A stretch of 64,000 nucleotides of DNA from Metellina segmentata (GCA_947359465.1 OX375874.1:96419172-96483171), one strand, 5' to 3'. Positions 1-12,392 are shown, counted from the first letter of the stretch. Notes: generated from the letters alone by a model not told the origin. Numbers and translations: made by a program.

Positions 1-974
1 TTGTTCACAAATTTAATAATGCTGAATACTGTTTCTTCGTAAGTTTGTATTGCTTTGTGTAAGTGCTTATTTCGAAACCGGAGTGACGTGATTTTTTTTA
101 AGAGATTCTTTTTGAGATTCAGCATTCTTAGATTAAAATTTTAATATAAGAGACGGGACTATTTAGTTTTTGTGTTAAGAAATCGCGTATTGAAAATGTT
201 GGTGACGAAACAACGATCAGTTTTGGCGATCAAAACGTAATAGGACATTGAAAATTTAATTCCATTTACATTGTGTAACTTTTAATATTTTCGATGACAG
301 TTGCTAACAGTTATTATAACTGCTGTCTAGATAACAGCCCATCACTTAAGGGAGCACTTTACTTTTTCAAAGACTGAGGTTGCGCGTAAATTTCTAATTA
401 GATTATAATAATCACAGATATAATTCTATGCAAATAGATTTTCGAATGTTACGTGGGAAAAGATGGGAATACACAGTAAATACCTCTTCCATTTAAAAAT
501 GAATTTAACCAACAAATTACTATTATAGAAAACGGATTTTAGTAATGCAACTTTTTATATTTGGAAGAAAACGTTTCCACGCATTTTACTTGCTTTTCAA
601 GCAACTTAATTTTCTAATTTTTCTTTTACAATCATTTTGCAAATCCGTGTCACAAACTTATTATTTTCCTTTCATTGGGTTTTCAATTTTATTTAGTTTT
701 TTTTATTAGACATAGTTTTACCTCTGAATTGTAATAGATAAATTGTATTTTGAAGTTATATTTATGTTAAATTTAAGAGATGTGATTTTACTTCAAAAAA
801 TAGTATTTGGCGCAGTTTGGCGAATACTGGCACTTGCGCCATAAAGAACTTTAAAGCATATCGTCACTCAAAGTGCAGAAGCTCGTAAGTCAAAAAACTG
901 CATTTTTCAGGAAAGTAAAAAGATCTAATCTATTTCCTTATGATTTGAATCTATCATTTTCCTTTATAAAAAAG
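1..974. other. AT-rich stretch, no gene seen
   Basis: I see no coding region or structural RNA here. The sequence is AT-rich with short poly-A and poly-T runs. The one recognisable piece is a SINE-C 3' end near position 805, listed separately. Confidence 0.5.
805..850 (+). repeat. SINE-C 3' end fragment
   Basis: The segment carries the conserved SINE-C tail pattern, a TTTGGCGCAG-like block followed by a TTGCGCCATAAA block. The same arrangement is seen at 12.3, 46.8, 49.2, 49.9 and 63.0 kb. The tRNA-like head is absent, so this is a 5'-truncated or decayed copy. Confidence 0.45.
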
Positions 975-1652
975 GGTGTGTGTATTCTCTATACAAATCT
1001 ACACCGTTTGACCTATCCACACTAAATTGAGTACACTTATACTTTAGAACACTGCGGAAAACATAGGATATTACTGTCCTGTATTCATACCAATCTGTAG
1101 CACTTACGACCATGAAAATTGGCAGATAGTCCTAAAAGTGCCCCTCGAAGCCCCAATTTTAAAATAGAAAGTTTGTTTTCTTGCAATGAATGAATATTGA
1201 CAAGGTAACACGTTCTACAGGAAACGTAAAACAGGGAAATGCTGTGGTCGTATTTGGGCATAACTAAATTTCATAAATCATTATCGTCTTTATCAATATT
1301 TTTCTAATTAATGTCTTTTTCGAATTGCTCTATTTCAGCTCAGGAAGACGAAATTCGATACTTTGCACACCTTTCGTCTTTCAGAATTCTGCATTTTTTC
1401 ATCGGAATTTCGTTTCTGTTTGTATATGTCTAAGTCTTTTTCAAATTGCAATATATTATTCAGGAATTAAATGTATGTATTTCCATCCGAAGTAAATTGT
1501 AGAAGCCATGAAAAAGTTCATAACAATGTTAAAAAGTATTTTCCCGCACAACTTAAATTATTGCATTTTTCTATGTAAGAAGTTATTCTAATTCAGTTTT
1601 CAATCAACATTTAACCATTTCAACCCGAAGCAACGCCGGGTTATTCAGGTAG
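975..1652 (+). mobile_element. Helitron-like element, copy H1
   Basis: The family starts with a TG-rich run and the block TACAAATCTACACCGTTTGA, contains GAAGCCCCAATTTTAAAAT and an ACACGTTCTACAGG block, and ends with a stem-loop AACCCG / CGGGTT (1622-1627 with 1637-1642). The last bases are GTAG rather than the CTAG seen at 60591. A 3' hairpin a few bases from CTRR is a Helitron hallmark; no Rep/helicase sequence is present, so this would be non-autonomous. Other copies lie at 26.5 and 60.6 kb. It could instead be an unclassified dispersed repeat. Confidence 0.5.
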
Positions 1653-2988
1653 TTATTATTATTTACGTTTGGTTGTAATTTTTTTTTGGATCGGATAAGA
1701 GATTTTGAATTTTTGACATACGATCTTTGAGCGACGATGTCTCAACAGTTACTTCTATCCTTCTCTGATTAGTTTGTCTTTTTCAATACTGGGATGAAAA
1801 AGTTTCTCGAAAATTTATCCGCTTGTCACAAGGTGCAATTTAAAAAAAGGACTTGTAGCGAAAACGACTGATTCTACAAGTGAAGTGAATCTACGTGAAT
1901 AACACCATTGTTTCACTCCTGTTTTTGTTTTTATTTTGGACAGTAAACAATCGAACGAAATGTTATATAGCACAGTAGTGAAGAATGGAATACTGATTTT
2001 GGATACTAAGTACGGAAAGTTCCGTGCTGTTCAGATAGAAATTGGAGGCGGAAAAAACTTCACAGAACACTTATCGATATTGGTTTCTAAACTTATCTCG
2101 TATACAACTCTCTCAACCCTTTTCCCAAAACAATAGCCGAGTGAGATTTCCATTCGTCTTTTGTTATTCTGAGACTACAGCTTTCTTTTGTTGGAAGAGA
2201 GATCTAAATCTGGGGCGATTTCGTTCAGTTCATCCGCATTAGTGGAGAGTGTGTTAACTGTTCAAGCCGGCTTCGTCCAACAAAGGTCGGGTCACTGGGT
2301 CAATAACACTTTTACGACCTCTTAAAAATCTTGGTATCTCGACGATTGGAGAGGCGAAAGAGAAATCTTGTTTGACAAGAGACAGGATCCACTTGTCTTT
2401 AGAATTTCGGGTCTTTCTTCTCAAAGGCCAATCTTGAAGCATGGTACGACTCCAAATGTACTTTGATAAAGGTTTTTTTTATGGATTTATTATAAAAGAG
2501 ATGCCGTTTATTTCTGAAATTCCGCGTATGAAATGAATGCTTTGGAGGAATGTGAAGCTCTTAAAAACCATGAAATGAATTTACGCAACCGTTTCCTTAG
2601 AATTGACCTCCGTGCAACAATAAAAACCGTATGGATATAAACCCATAATATACACTATCAATTTTGATTTGTAATTTTTTGTTGTTGCTGTTATGAATTT
2701 TACAGTATTTTCATGGCTTTAAAGTTTTTCCGCTCTTTTTTAAGCAAATTATAGTTTTAAATGTTTTTTTTTTTTTTGTAAGTAATGTAGTTTGATTTGT
2801 ATATTGCAGTCGTCGATTGACGATAGTCTGTTTTTACTGCAATTTCAAATTGATATACCTGATTAAAATAAGCTGCGAAGAAAAAAAAAGAGCGAATTTT
2901 TAGCAATTTGAGAACGTTATTACCTGTATTAACTTTCTATTCTTAAATAGAATATTTATTAATTAGGTGAAAACCCCTTTTTTAATTT
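1653..2988. other. No recognisable gene
   Basis: AT-rich sequence with a somewhat more GC-rich patch around 2250-2450. That patch carries an open frame of about 60 codons on the minus strand (2254-2442) with no domain I recognise. I see no repeats or RNA genes. Confidence 0.4.
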
Positions 2989-3004
2989 TCATCTAACGAA
3001 AAAT

Positions 3005-3235
3005 TGTAAGTGGGGAAATGAGACCACAAGGTACACATTATATAAAGCAGATTTGGCGTCTCTATGTTCTTTACAAATCTGCTCCGTTTGTCCAATCCAC
3101 ACTAAATTTGGTACGCCTATACTATAGAACCATGAGGGTAACGTAGGTTGCATATTAAACCCCATTCTATTTGTTCTAGGTGTACAGATGAGGCCAAGAA
3201 CAATTCGAAATCCCATAGGAATAACATTGAGTACA
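3005..3235 (+). repeat. Helitron-like family fragment, diverged
   Basis: The segment contains the family block TTTACAAATCTGCTCCGTTT followed by ATCCACACTAAATTTGGTAC. The order matches the 5' part of copies H1 and H2. The 3' hairpin end is not seen. Confidence 0.4.
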
Positions 3236-3239
3236 AAAC

Positions 3240-4638
3240 GATTCCGGTGCGCAATTCAGTTTGTTTTACAAGTATTAATAGAAAAACAACTTTTTCAATA
3301 AAATTTTATTACTAGTATTGCTCGAAAAACAATTTTTTCAAAAACAAATTAAAGTATAATATTCATGTTTGGACTGATTTTATTTATTCCCATAATATAT
3401 GAATATTTAATTGTTGGAAAAAAAAAGATGTAAAATGTTTTATTTTGCGTAGCTTACATTTGTAATGGAACACGAAAACCCCAAAATGTGAAACTTAATT
3501 GATCATGAAAGCGAAAATTTTGGTATTTGCCAGAATTAATGTTTTTATAAATTTGTTTGCTCATCCAAATCGAAGCTCAACTGTTTTAAGAGTTGAACAA
3601 ATTTATTTTGGACTGGACTTAACCAATAAGAGAAAAAAAAATATGTCAGTACAAATATTTTTTTTGTTCATTTATCTACCAATTTTTTAGGATTTCCAAA
3701 TAGCAAGGCAGGCCCATTTATCAAGTTCTATACTGTCCATACTAGAAATTTGTGCTCCTTCGGGGCCAGATTTTCCATGACCTTATCAACAACTTTTTAT
3801 AAATTAGATTTAGAATTCCATTTTTGTGTATTTTAGTGACAGGGAAATGTTGTGGTCATATTTGAGCCTTTATAAATGTGTTATTTTTTTTAAATTATTA
3901 TTTTTATATCAATAGTTTTCATAGGTCACGAATTACTATATTTCAGAATATACTCAGGAATTCGAAATTCGACACGCTTGCTCATACTACGTTTTTCAGA
4001 ATTATGCATCTTTTTAATGATAGGATTTTGTTTCTGTTGATATTTATGTGTTCCGGGGTATTTTACATATTGCATATGCCTATATATTATTTAGGAGTTA
4101 AGTTTGAATGGTTATTTTTATTTTCTGCAAAATATCACTAGATATGGGTAATTTCTTGGTGGCCATATGTATATTTCGACCAACTTTCCTTTTAAGTCTG
4201 GTTAAATACGTAATGGTTTGTAATATTTCTCACAAAATTCGAACATAAATCCATTTTGGTCAGGTGGGCCAGGTCGCCTTGACTGGTTTAGCGCTTTGCT
4301 CCTTCATTTAACAGGTTCAAATCGGCATGAATTTTTGGAGTAGTTCGAAATTCTTTTCAAAAAAGCTCTTGGTCCCGGTCTGAGTCTCAAGTATAATTTA
4401 GTCTAAAATGACCGTATGGTGCCAAACGAAATCAAGCAAATAATTTTTTAAGGTGCAGGGTATGGTGGATTTACGGCGCAAGGATGAGATTTGACCAAAC
4501 TTTGCCAAGCATTTATTGTGTCGGATGAACTAAGGTATCGATCGAATTGGCGGGCAAAAGAAAGACTGGTTAATTCGCGATCTCAATTTTTCTTTCTAGT
4601 CCAAATTTCGTGGGACATTTTAAACTCAGATTTTAAAT
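3240..4638. other. AT-rich stretch, no gene seen
   Basis: No coding region is recognised. A piece near 3690-3860 has a GAAATGTTGTGGTCATATTTG-like block, also found near the 3' end of the Helitron-like copies, so it may be a decayed fragment of that family. Confidence 0.35.
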
Positions 4639-4640
4639 TA

Positions 4641-5431
4641 CGAGTGTTGTTCGGTCGGAAAGTAATATCCGTTTGTGCATACACATCACTGTGACAGTGA
4701 CAGGTGCACCGGTCAAGGTCAACCCGTTTTAAGGACTCGTTTGCCATCTGTTTACTGAATTACATCGCATTATAAGATTAAATGTTGTTTTGGTAAGCAA
4801 ACAAACTGTCCGAGAAAATCGAACGTTGCGCCACATGTGAGGTGATATCTGTGATTCGATTTCTAAAAGCAAAAACTGTGCGACCAAGCGAAATTTATCG
4901 TGAAATCAAAGCAGTGTATGGTGATGTGATAAATAAATCATGTGTGCGTCGTCGGTGCCGAAATTTCAATGAGGGAAGAGAGAACGTACTTGACGATGAG
5001 CGATGTGGCCGCCCAAGTGTCATTACGGATGAGCTTGTCAAGTCTTTCGACTCATTCATCAAACAAGATCGGCGTGTGACTTCGGTTCAAATTCATGATA
5101 AAATTTCTCATGTGTCTCGCACTATCATTTACGAAGTGGTTGGTAACAGATCACCTCCAATTCTGAAAAATGTATGCAAGTTGGGTGCTACGCATGCTCA
5201 ATGACGACCACAAAAGCTTAAAGACGTTACTGCTTATCTCAATTTGCTGGTGGCAGAGGAGTATGACGCTGGTATTCAAAAGCTCGTCACAAGATACGAC
5301 AAATATTTAAATTTGAAAGGGGATTATGTAGAATATAAGGCATAAAAATGTAAAATAAAAAGTGTGTCTGAAAAAGTTTAATTGGTCTGTAGTTTATTTA
5401 TAAATATGTAATACTTTCCGAGCGACCCTCG
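4641..5431 (+). mobile_element. mariner-like element, internally deleted
   Basis: Terminal inverted repeats start ACGAG and share the core TCGGAAAGTA (4641-4667 and inverted 5411-5431). Both ends are flanked by TA (4639-4640, 5432-5433), the mariner target site. At 791 bp it is shorter than the roughly 1.3 kb usual for mariners. The transposase keeps its N-terminal DNA-binding part and a short C-terminal tail; the catalytic middle is missing. It would be non-autonomous. Confidence 0.8.
4806..5346 (+). pseudogene. mariner transposase remnant (HTH domain plus C-terminal tail)
   Basis: Frame-open sequence from about 4806 reads LSEKIERC, then SVIRFLKA, SEIYREIKAVYGD, RRRCRNFNEGRENVLDDE and GRPSVITDELV. 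This is the typical mariner N-terminal double helix-turn-helix with the GRPS linker. The long frame stops at 5204; shortly after, the sequence reads EEYDAGIQKLVTRYDKYLNL and GDYVE, the C-terminal end of the same family. The DD34D catalytic core between them is deleted, so no transposase activity is expected. The ATG is not obvious, and the longest uninterrupted frame begins with GTG at 4842. Confidence 0.75.
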
Positions 5432-5433
5432 TA

Positions 5434-6860
5434 GTAGCAAAATACAAAGCTAACGTTTTAAAAATAAGTTCTGTTGTTTGATCGACCTCGCCTTTGGTAA
5501 AAGCAAATGTCCATCTTGACATGCAAGGAGACCCACGGGAATGCGAAGCCAGCCTCGATATCGATCTCAATTCCTTTTCAACTACCATTATTCTTTGTTT
5601 CATCTGTCGGATCACGTATTGCCGTGCAGTTCGGTGACAAATCAACGCCTGGCGAAATTTTCCTCGAGCATGAAGTCTGAATCCCGATGCGACACCGCGA
5701 AGTAAAATGCCATTTCCATCTCGGTCGATTTGAAGTCTTTAAAAGTTTCAGGAGAAGCAATCAGTCGTTTTGTTAGCGTTTAATTCTTTAGGCGTGGGCT
5801 CGAAGACGTGACTTGCCTTCAGGAGCTCGTCTACCACCACGAGGTCTTTAAGTTTCCGGGCGTTTTTTTTTTCTTGAACGAATCAAGTCCGAAGAAGGTC
5901 GTGAAAGACCTACGCCTTCGAAATTCCTCGCATTTGTTTCTCGAACTAGTAATTACGGGACGGTATCTCCGTGGGTTTTTTTATAGAGAAATTGACCAGA
6001 GCAAGATGTAGAGTTTGCAAAGAACGCCTTACAGCAGCGTATTGTTGGCAGCATTGTGAATTTGGGAGATTTGTGTATTCGTTCCTATCGAAACTCGTTA
6101 GTTTGAAGAGCAATTTAAAATTTACCTCTAACGTTTAAACAGTCTTTTTGATGTCTAACTCCCCGGATAGTAATAGGGCGATTTAAGCCGACCGCTTGTG
6201 ACAAAAATAGGTCCTAATTAAAATCGTCATATCGTTGAAAATTGGTACTGAATAATAATCGTGTTGGCATATTTGCAAGCAGCATGGAGTCGTATACTTC
6301 TTCTTCTTCGAATGGAAGCAGACCCCTCCGTACCGAGTTATTAAAAACCCACAGCGGATTAGCCGAAGCTAGGGAAAGCCTCTAATGAGAAACATTAGAA
6401 GTGGGCCTAGTGACGCGCTGTCCGAAAAGCCCTTATCTGCCCATGAAGAACACGATAGGGAGTGGACGTGGTCGACCCGTTAGTGTGTGCGCTGAAGATA
6501 TGTGGTCCGGCCCATTGTTATCAGTCAACCTTAGGTCCGATTTGAGCCAGAAAAGTTTTCTTCATAGATTCGTGATGGAGTCGCATACTGCGCAATACGT
6601 CGGGCGCAGGACGATCCCTTCCTCACCGTAGGCGGGGGAAGCGATGCAATATTTCTAGGCGTGCCGCCGCGTTTGACTCCGTTTATCTCGGCAATCGTGA
6701 GCGCAACACGACAGCGTGATATCTTAAAGCCCTCGACGATGTCTATTCAAGTATGCGAATAATGTTTTGTAGTGGTTTGTACAGGACATTTAAAATGTGA
6801 TCCGGTGAAATCTTGACGATATCGCGGTTCATTTGGACAATCATGAACGCTCCGTGACTG
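5434..6860. other. Unique sequence of mixed composition, no gene recognised
   Basis: The region is less AT-rich than its surroundings, especially 5450-5800 and 6300-6720. Several short open frames occur on both strands, none with a recognisable domain. It may be non-repetitive host DNA with regulatory or exonic content, but nothing in the sequence decides this. Confidence 0.3.
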
Positions 6861-6867
6861 CGCGCGT

Positions 6868-6930
6868 CGTCAATAGCCCGTTGTGTTGCTCTAGTTAGAC
6901 GTTAGCTAAAATTACCATTATTATTTACCG
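6868..6930 (+). repeat. SINE-B 3' end fragment
   Basis: The piece carries GTCGTCAATAGCCCGTTGTG, a GCTCTAGTTAGACGTTA block and an AAAATTACCATTATT tail. This is the terminal part of SINE-B defined by the complete copy at 37929-38254. Confidence 0.6.
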
Positions 6931-6934
6931 TGAC

Positions 6935-9328
6935 TGCGCGGTATCGCTTTAATGCTCTCGACGTAATCTATTCAAATATGCAAGGAACACTGCTATAGTT
7001 TAAACTGAAGATTTGACCTAGTCCTATACTCACTCCAAACTGACGGCACACAATTAGAACTTAGTATATTTTTTACAAAACCCTGCCAACTCGACTTGCC
7101 AACAAGGGGGCTTCAGACCGCTAAAGGGGTGACCGAGGTGCATTTATTGAAAAAAAACAAGGGAATAAATAAATATATTTATGCAAGGTGCATGCATCTT
7201 ACAGCAGCAGGAAAACGTGACAGCATTAAACAGAAAAGGGGCAAAAATTTTACACAAAATGGAAGCACAATTCGCTGGTGAATTCTTGGTTCACTGGAGG
7301 GGGAGCCTGTATTGCTCCATACCAGTACTAAAGAGAGCCTGTACTTACTGGCTGTATCCGTCTACAAGAAATATCAGGTTAAGAAGATTACACAATAGTA
7401 AATCGTAGAAACAAAGCAGGTATCAGAATAAACAAAAAAAAAAAAGGACATGTGATAAAAGTAATTATTAAACTCTTTCAAATTCATTAATTACTGTAAT
7501 TTCAGGTGAAAAAAATTAGTCATTTGTTGGCCCAAGAATGACGGCCGACATTAGAAGAAATATTTAAACTTTTATGAGGAAGATTTATGATCCTGCTTGT
7601 GATTCGTTAGCGCAGTGTGCATTTAAAAGTCAATTAGTATAGTTGTAATTGCTTATTGATTTCTATTTTTAGCAGTGTATTAGTTACATAATCTGCAATT
7701 CGTAGCGTAAGTTGACGCCATATTGATTTGACCTTTGCGATTGAGTTATCAATGGTATTGAGAGAACACATTAAATTTCTTTTGGATGATCAATCCTTCC
7801 TGGAAAATGTGTTAAAGTACTGCTTTGTTTTCCTCCGCCCGTACCATTACTATTGTTTGCTCGTAGCGACCGAACGGAATAGTTTATAAAATTAAAAATT
7901 TTAGGGGCTTGGCACTCAAAGAGCCAATTTATCAAATATGCGTTTTTTGATAGTGTGAGTTGTAATTTATCTTCTTGAATCTAAATAAAGGTTACATTTT
8001 TTTTTAAAATTACCTCTCAGTTTAAAAATTTTGAATTTTTAAACATATTTTAAAATGTTAATATTCATTCTCCTTCAATTTACGATATTTTGACTTGATA
8101 TTTTTTTACATTCTCCTAAAACCGTTCTGTTGATTTCTTATGATGGGATTTTTGATACCTCAAATAGTTATTGAATAATTAAAAACTCCAAGGGGAAGGG
8201 GGAAAATACGATAGGTGAAAGTGAAAATCTAAGATTCACGAGTCAGTAAAATCAAAAAAATATCTTAAAATTGTCGCAGTGACATAAAAATTTGCAGAAA
8301 CGTTCTTGAATGTATAAAGTATAATTAAAAAATAAAATCGACATTTTGATGGCATTTTGTGGGGCCGGAACTGTCGAGTCCCCTTAAATTGGTTGTGATG
8401 ATGAAAATAACTATATTTGTCCTCAGTGAAATTGGAATAAATATACGCGCTTCTTCATGGATAGTGGACTCTAGGTTTTATTTACGTAGCATTAAGTATA
8501 TTTACTGTTCAATATCTTGCACTATGCCAGCGTCCGAGTCTTCTTCAGCCCTCCCGTTCTCTCCTGACCCGGAGGACTGTCCAAGAACAACCCCACCAAC
8601 GTCCCCGGGAATCCAATGGTTCCTTCCGACCAACATTCCTCAGTGTGAACCGCATAAATCCCAACTTACATACTGTAATGGCTTTGTAACGTCCAATTGT
8701 TGATTTAGTATTCGAATGAGCTCAAAGATATTTTTATGAAACTTTTACTGCATAAAAATGTTTTTTTTTTTTTTTTTTTCTTTTGCCTTTTTTCAAAAAT
8801 TTCTTTTTCAGGTTTTCTTGCCAATTTTGATATGTATCCTTGACGTTGCCCGTAATTTCGTGAGTATTTCATTTCTTATTTTATATTATTCCATTTCTGT
8901 ATGTCTATATCGTTATTTAATTCATTGTAAAGAAGATAATTCTTTCTACTTTCGTTTCATTCCACGTTCCTATCCTTTATCTTGCTCCAGGACAATGGAT
9001 TGTTGAATCGAATATATGAAATTTATTTAAATCGCATCAATACGCACCCGAAAAATGAGCTTAAAACAAACAATTTATAGTTATATATTATCGTTCTGTT
9101 TTATGAGAGTCAGCACTGCTCCGAATGTTGAGCAAACTTGAATTGATGGTTATAGTTCGGAGGTATTCTTTCAAATGCACCGCCCTTCGAAAGTTAAGTA
9201 CCAAATTCCAAGTCTCATAAAACACATACAGAATTAGCGATTTGGCTCATCCACCTAACTTGGTTCTAAATACAGGTCCGAGTACTGTGTTCATGGAATA
9301 GCAATTGACAGCACCTCAAATATGCAAC
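6935..9328. other. AT-rich stretch with low-complexity runs, no gene recognised
   Basis: It includes A-runs near 7434 and 8000 and a 20-base poly-T at 8760-8780. I see no transposon ends or RNA genes. One open frame of 114 codons is listed separately. Confidence 0.35.
8359..8703 (+). CDS. Unrecognised open reading frame, 114 codons
   Basis: An ATG-to-stop frame encodes a mixed product. Its second half, from about residue 55, is rich in Ser, Pro and Thr (PASESSSALPFSPDPEDCPR) and ends in a Cys-containing tail. That half lies in locally GC-richer DNA (8520-8700) and looks more exon-like than the first half. No family is recognised and there are no transmembrane or signal features. It may be a chance frame, an exon fragment, or part of an undescribed repeat. 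Confidence 0.15.
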   Translation: MGPELSSPLKLVVMMKITIFVLSEIGINIRASSWIVDSRFYLRSIKYIYCSISCTMPASESSSALPFSPDPEDCPRTTPPTSPGIQWFLPTNIPQCEPHKSQLTYCNGFVTSNC

Positions 9329-9978
9329 GAATACATTCAGTGAAAATGGCGCCACTGTGTCCAATGCTTTTTTGCAACAATTTTAGGACAGAAATCAAGG
9401 GTATTTTCACGAATACATTCAGTGAAAATGGCGCCACTGTGTCCAATGCTTTTTTGCAACAATTTTAGGACAGAAATCAAGGGTATTTTCACGAATACAT
9501 TCAGTGAAAATGGCGCCACTGTGTCCAATGCTTTTTTGCAACAATTTTATGACAGAAATCAAGAGTATTTTCGCGAATACATTCAGTGAAAATGGCGCCA
9601 CTGTGTCCAATGCATTTTTGCAACAATTTTAGGACAGAAATCAAGGGTATTTTCACGAATACATTCAGTGAAAATGGCGCCACTGTGTCCAATGCTTTTT
9701 TGCAACAATTTTAGGACAGAAATCAAGGGTATTTTCACGAATACATTCAGTGAAAATGGCGCCACTGTGTCCAATGCTTTTTTGCAACAATTTTATGACA
9801 GAAATCAAGAGTATTTTCGCGAATACATTCAGTGAAAATGGCGCCACTGTGTCCAATGCATTTTTGCAACAATTTTAGGACAGAAATCAAGGGTATTTTC
9901 ACGAATACATTCAGTGAAAATGGCGCCACTGTGTCCAATGCTTTTTTGCAACAATTTTAGGACAGAAATCAAGGGTAT
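9329..9978. repeat. 82-bp tandem array with 246-bp higher-order structure
   Basis: About 7.9 near-identical 82-bp units occur in a head-to-tail array, each containing ATTCAGTGAAAATGGCGCCA and TTTTGCAACAATTTTA. Three variants differ at fixed sites: A (GCTTTTTTGC, TTTAGGACAG, TTTTCACG), B (TTTATGACAG, AAGAGTATTTTCGCG) and C (GCATTTTTGC). The order is A A B C A B C A, so units 2-4 repeat as units 5-7. The unit length is not a multiple of 3, so short minus-strand frames recur in all frames; these are by-products, not genes. Confidence 0.95.
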
Positions 9979-10083
9979 CTTCTTACCTTAGCTTACAGAG
10001 GACAAGGATAGATGTTATGTTCAAAGATCAAAAACAATTTCTTCAGTTTCACGGTTCCCAAGAGTTTGGTAACCTTTTATAGC

Positions 10084-10237
10084 GTGGTGTGAAAGTTTGG
10101 TGTGTCAGATCGGGTGTTGACCTCGTCATCTGACCGTGATTCAAAATCATGGTCTTGCAAAATCTTTTTCTTCGGGATTGATCCCGGAATGCTGCCTGTT
10201 GTGTTGTTCCAGTGCGACGTAGATTAAACTACCTAGC
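10084..10237 (+). repeat. SINE-B/D body fragment, diverged
   Basis: The order AAAGTTTGG, CTCGTCATCTGACCGTG, GGGATTGATCCCGGAA, TGTGTTGTTCCAGTGCGACG and CTACCTAGCTACC follows the shared SINE body. The CTACC-type tail matches the SINE-D variant at 37.4 kb rather than SINE-B. The tRNA-like head is missing. Confidence 0.6.
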
Positions 10238-11274
10238 TACCCTCTTTCGTTTGGAATAGCCGCCAAGACATCTGTATCGGGACGCCCTTTGCTGGTGACA
10301 CCTCCAAATGAACGGCGCACGTAGTTTACCGAGAGATATTATCGCTGATTGCGATCTCTTCCGGTAAACCAACTAACTCTATGAGCGGTTATTAGTGGAA
10401 CCGTAGGACGAGATCAATATCGACATCGTTGTTGGCTGCATACGGGGGTGGTATCTGGAGCGCTACCAAATACAATCGGAATCCGTTGAGTTCTAGATCC
10501 AGAGAGGCGTGATTACAATGGCTGCGTGAGCATGTGATTTGGTTTTAAGCACCTTGATTCAATGTTCTGATCACAGATTAATCGTGACTCGCCATACGCG
10601 ATAGTCTAGTGAAGGGGGAGGGGGTCACACGGCAGGTAGCCAAGTTGCATGCTTTGTTGTAGGGTGTTGGGGTGTACAGGTTTTCACTGGAAGATGGCAC
10701 TGAATTAATTTAGACTCATAGAAAGGTTTTGCGTCTCCTAAAGGGCGGCGTGTATGAAAGTGATTATTTAAAGTCGTTGAATACAAATTCTAATTAAATG
10801 ATTTCAACCTGTGTATTTTATGTAAGAAATTTTTGCATTTGTTTGTATACCATCTAGGTAAAAAAAAATATGTTTTGAATACGTAAATGTTTTACTAGAA
10901 ATCTCTACCATCAATAATTTAGAAAGTGCTACGATTTGATTAAAGATTATTTTTACCTATTTATTTCCAAAGCTTAGTATTTTATATGGAGATTTGAGGA
11001 ATTAACCTTTTTAAAAGTAAAAGTATACAACAAATGTGTTTTGTTTAATAAATCGAAACATAATAAAATGGTAATTAAATAAACGTATATATAGAAATGC
11101 TTCTTTTAAGTAATGTTGAACTTGTGAGAAAACGGCACTAAACAACTATCTCATGAAATTATTTTTTCGGCTTGAATACCACTAAATAAAAGTAATTAAC
11201 ATGGAAAAGGTAAGTAAAATTATAAAACTCTTCTATAGCAGAGTGTGCTGGAACTGGGTACATCGACTCGAATT

Positions 11275-11330
11275 CCATTGTTTTGCTCTAGCGCGACGTT
11301 AATTAAAATACTTACATACCTATCACGCTT
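11275..11330 (+). repeat. SINE-B/D 3' end fragment
   Basis: Contains TTGTTTTGCTCTAGCGCGAC followed by GTTAATTAAAATACTTACATACC, the terminal part of the SINE body and its tail. Confidence 0.5.
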
Positions 11331-11514
11331 TATCAGAACCGAGTGTCGCCATTCATTTTCAATCTACTCAAAGCGACGGTAACATAAATAGAACCAGCTA
11401 TTTAGTTTACTACATTACCTTTTTCAGACTGTTTTTCGCATCCTGTATCTGTTACTCTCCACGGTCCTGTTATTAAATGATGAAGGTTCGAATAGAGCTG
11501 GAAGCTTCATGCAA

Positions 11515-11570
11515 AAAGTTGTCACCAATAGCCCGCTGTTTTGCTCCAGTGTGACGTTAATTAAAAAAAT
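11515..11570 (+). repeat. SINE-B/D 3' end fragment
   Basis: Contains GTCACCAATAGCCCGCTG and TTTTGCTCCAGTGTGACGTT, the same terminal segment as the piece about 240 bp upstream. Confidence 0.5.
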
Positions 11571-12196
11571 ACCAAGTACGCAAAAAGTTAGGGCGCAAAA
11601 AACTTTGACCAGATTTAGCGGAATCTTTTAAATTCAATAGGTTATGTGTCTGTCTACTACAATTAATGCATCTGGCTCTTGGTCTATATATAGCCTTTTT
11701 TTTAATCTCTTTACCATTCATGAAATGTAAGTAGGTCAGAACTATTGATAAGTTTGTCTTTCTATTAATTAACTGCTCAAATTGAAAGATTATACAAGAA
11801 TGAAGAGGACAAAGATGGGAATTTCTTTTTCGAATGAAATGAACTTGGAAGCTTTGAAACGTGCGATTGCGTTATCATTAAGGTTGCATGACACAAAATC
11901 GGCATTCGTCACTACCATTGTCCCTTTATTCGAATGATGTTTTGGTTAATTAATAGATGTGCAACCGACAATATCTGAGAATGCGATGAAAACGCACGAT
12001 TGTAAATATTTGAATCACGGATTAAATACGTCATTGTCGAAAATTTCGAAATGAAATTTAATTTTTAAGGCATCTCTCTGCGTCAGATTTACGTATTTCT
12101 TTCTTTTAAACAATCTTGAAATAAATTTCGATAATGGTCAACATGCTGTTTCCTTTTCTCAGGATTCTTCGGTGTTTTTAATTTGCTTTTTGTTAT

Positions 12197-12392
12197 ACCG
12201 TGGATTTTCCCATTGCGCTAGGAACATGCAAATTGTATGCGGTGCAAGTTTGATTCTTGTAACAAAAACCGTGGGCGTCAATCTTCTGTGTAACTTTCCT
12301 TATTAATTTCTTGACGTTGCCTATTTTTTTTTTTTTTTTTGGCGCAATTTGGCGGAATATGAACCATGCGCTATAAAAACCGTCCAACGAGA
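12197..12392 (+). mobile_element. SINE-C copy, diverged
   Basis: A diverged tRNA-like head includes GTGCAAGTTTGATTCTTGTA, a decayed box B. It is followed by a TTTCTTGACGTTGCC block, a poly-T run, and the tail pattern TTGGCGCAATTTGGC ... CATGCGCTATAAAAACC. The order matches the better SINE-C at 62.9 kb. Confidence 0.55.

Larger units (their letters stand above)
9979..12190. other. Mostly unique AT-rich DNA with SINE pieces
   Basis: Three SINE-B 3' ends lie here and are listed separately. The interval 10240-10720 is less AT-rich and has no recognised gene. I see no long open frame. Confidence 0.35.

Noticed and set aside
9337..9938. Six near-identical 63-codon minus-strand frames
   Set aside because: They are by-products of the 82-bp tandem array in shifting frames; no start context or domain supports a peptide family.
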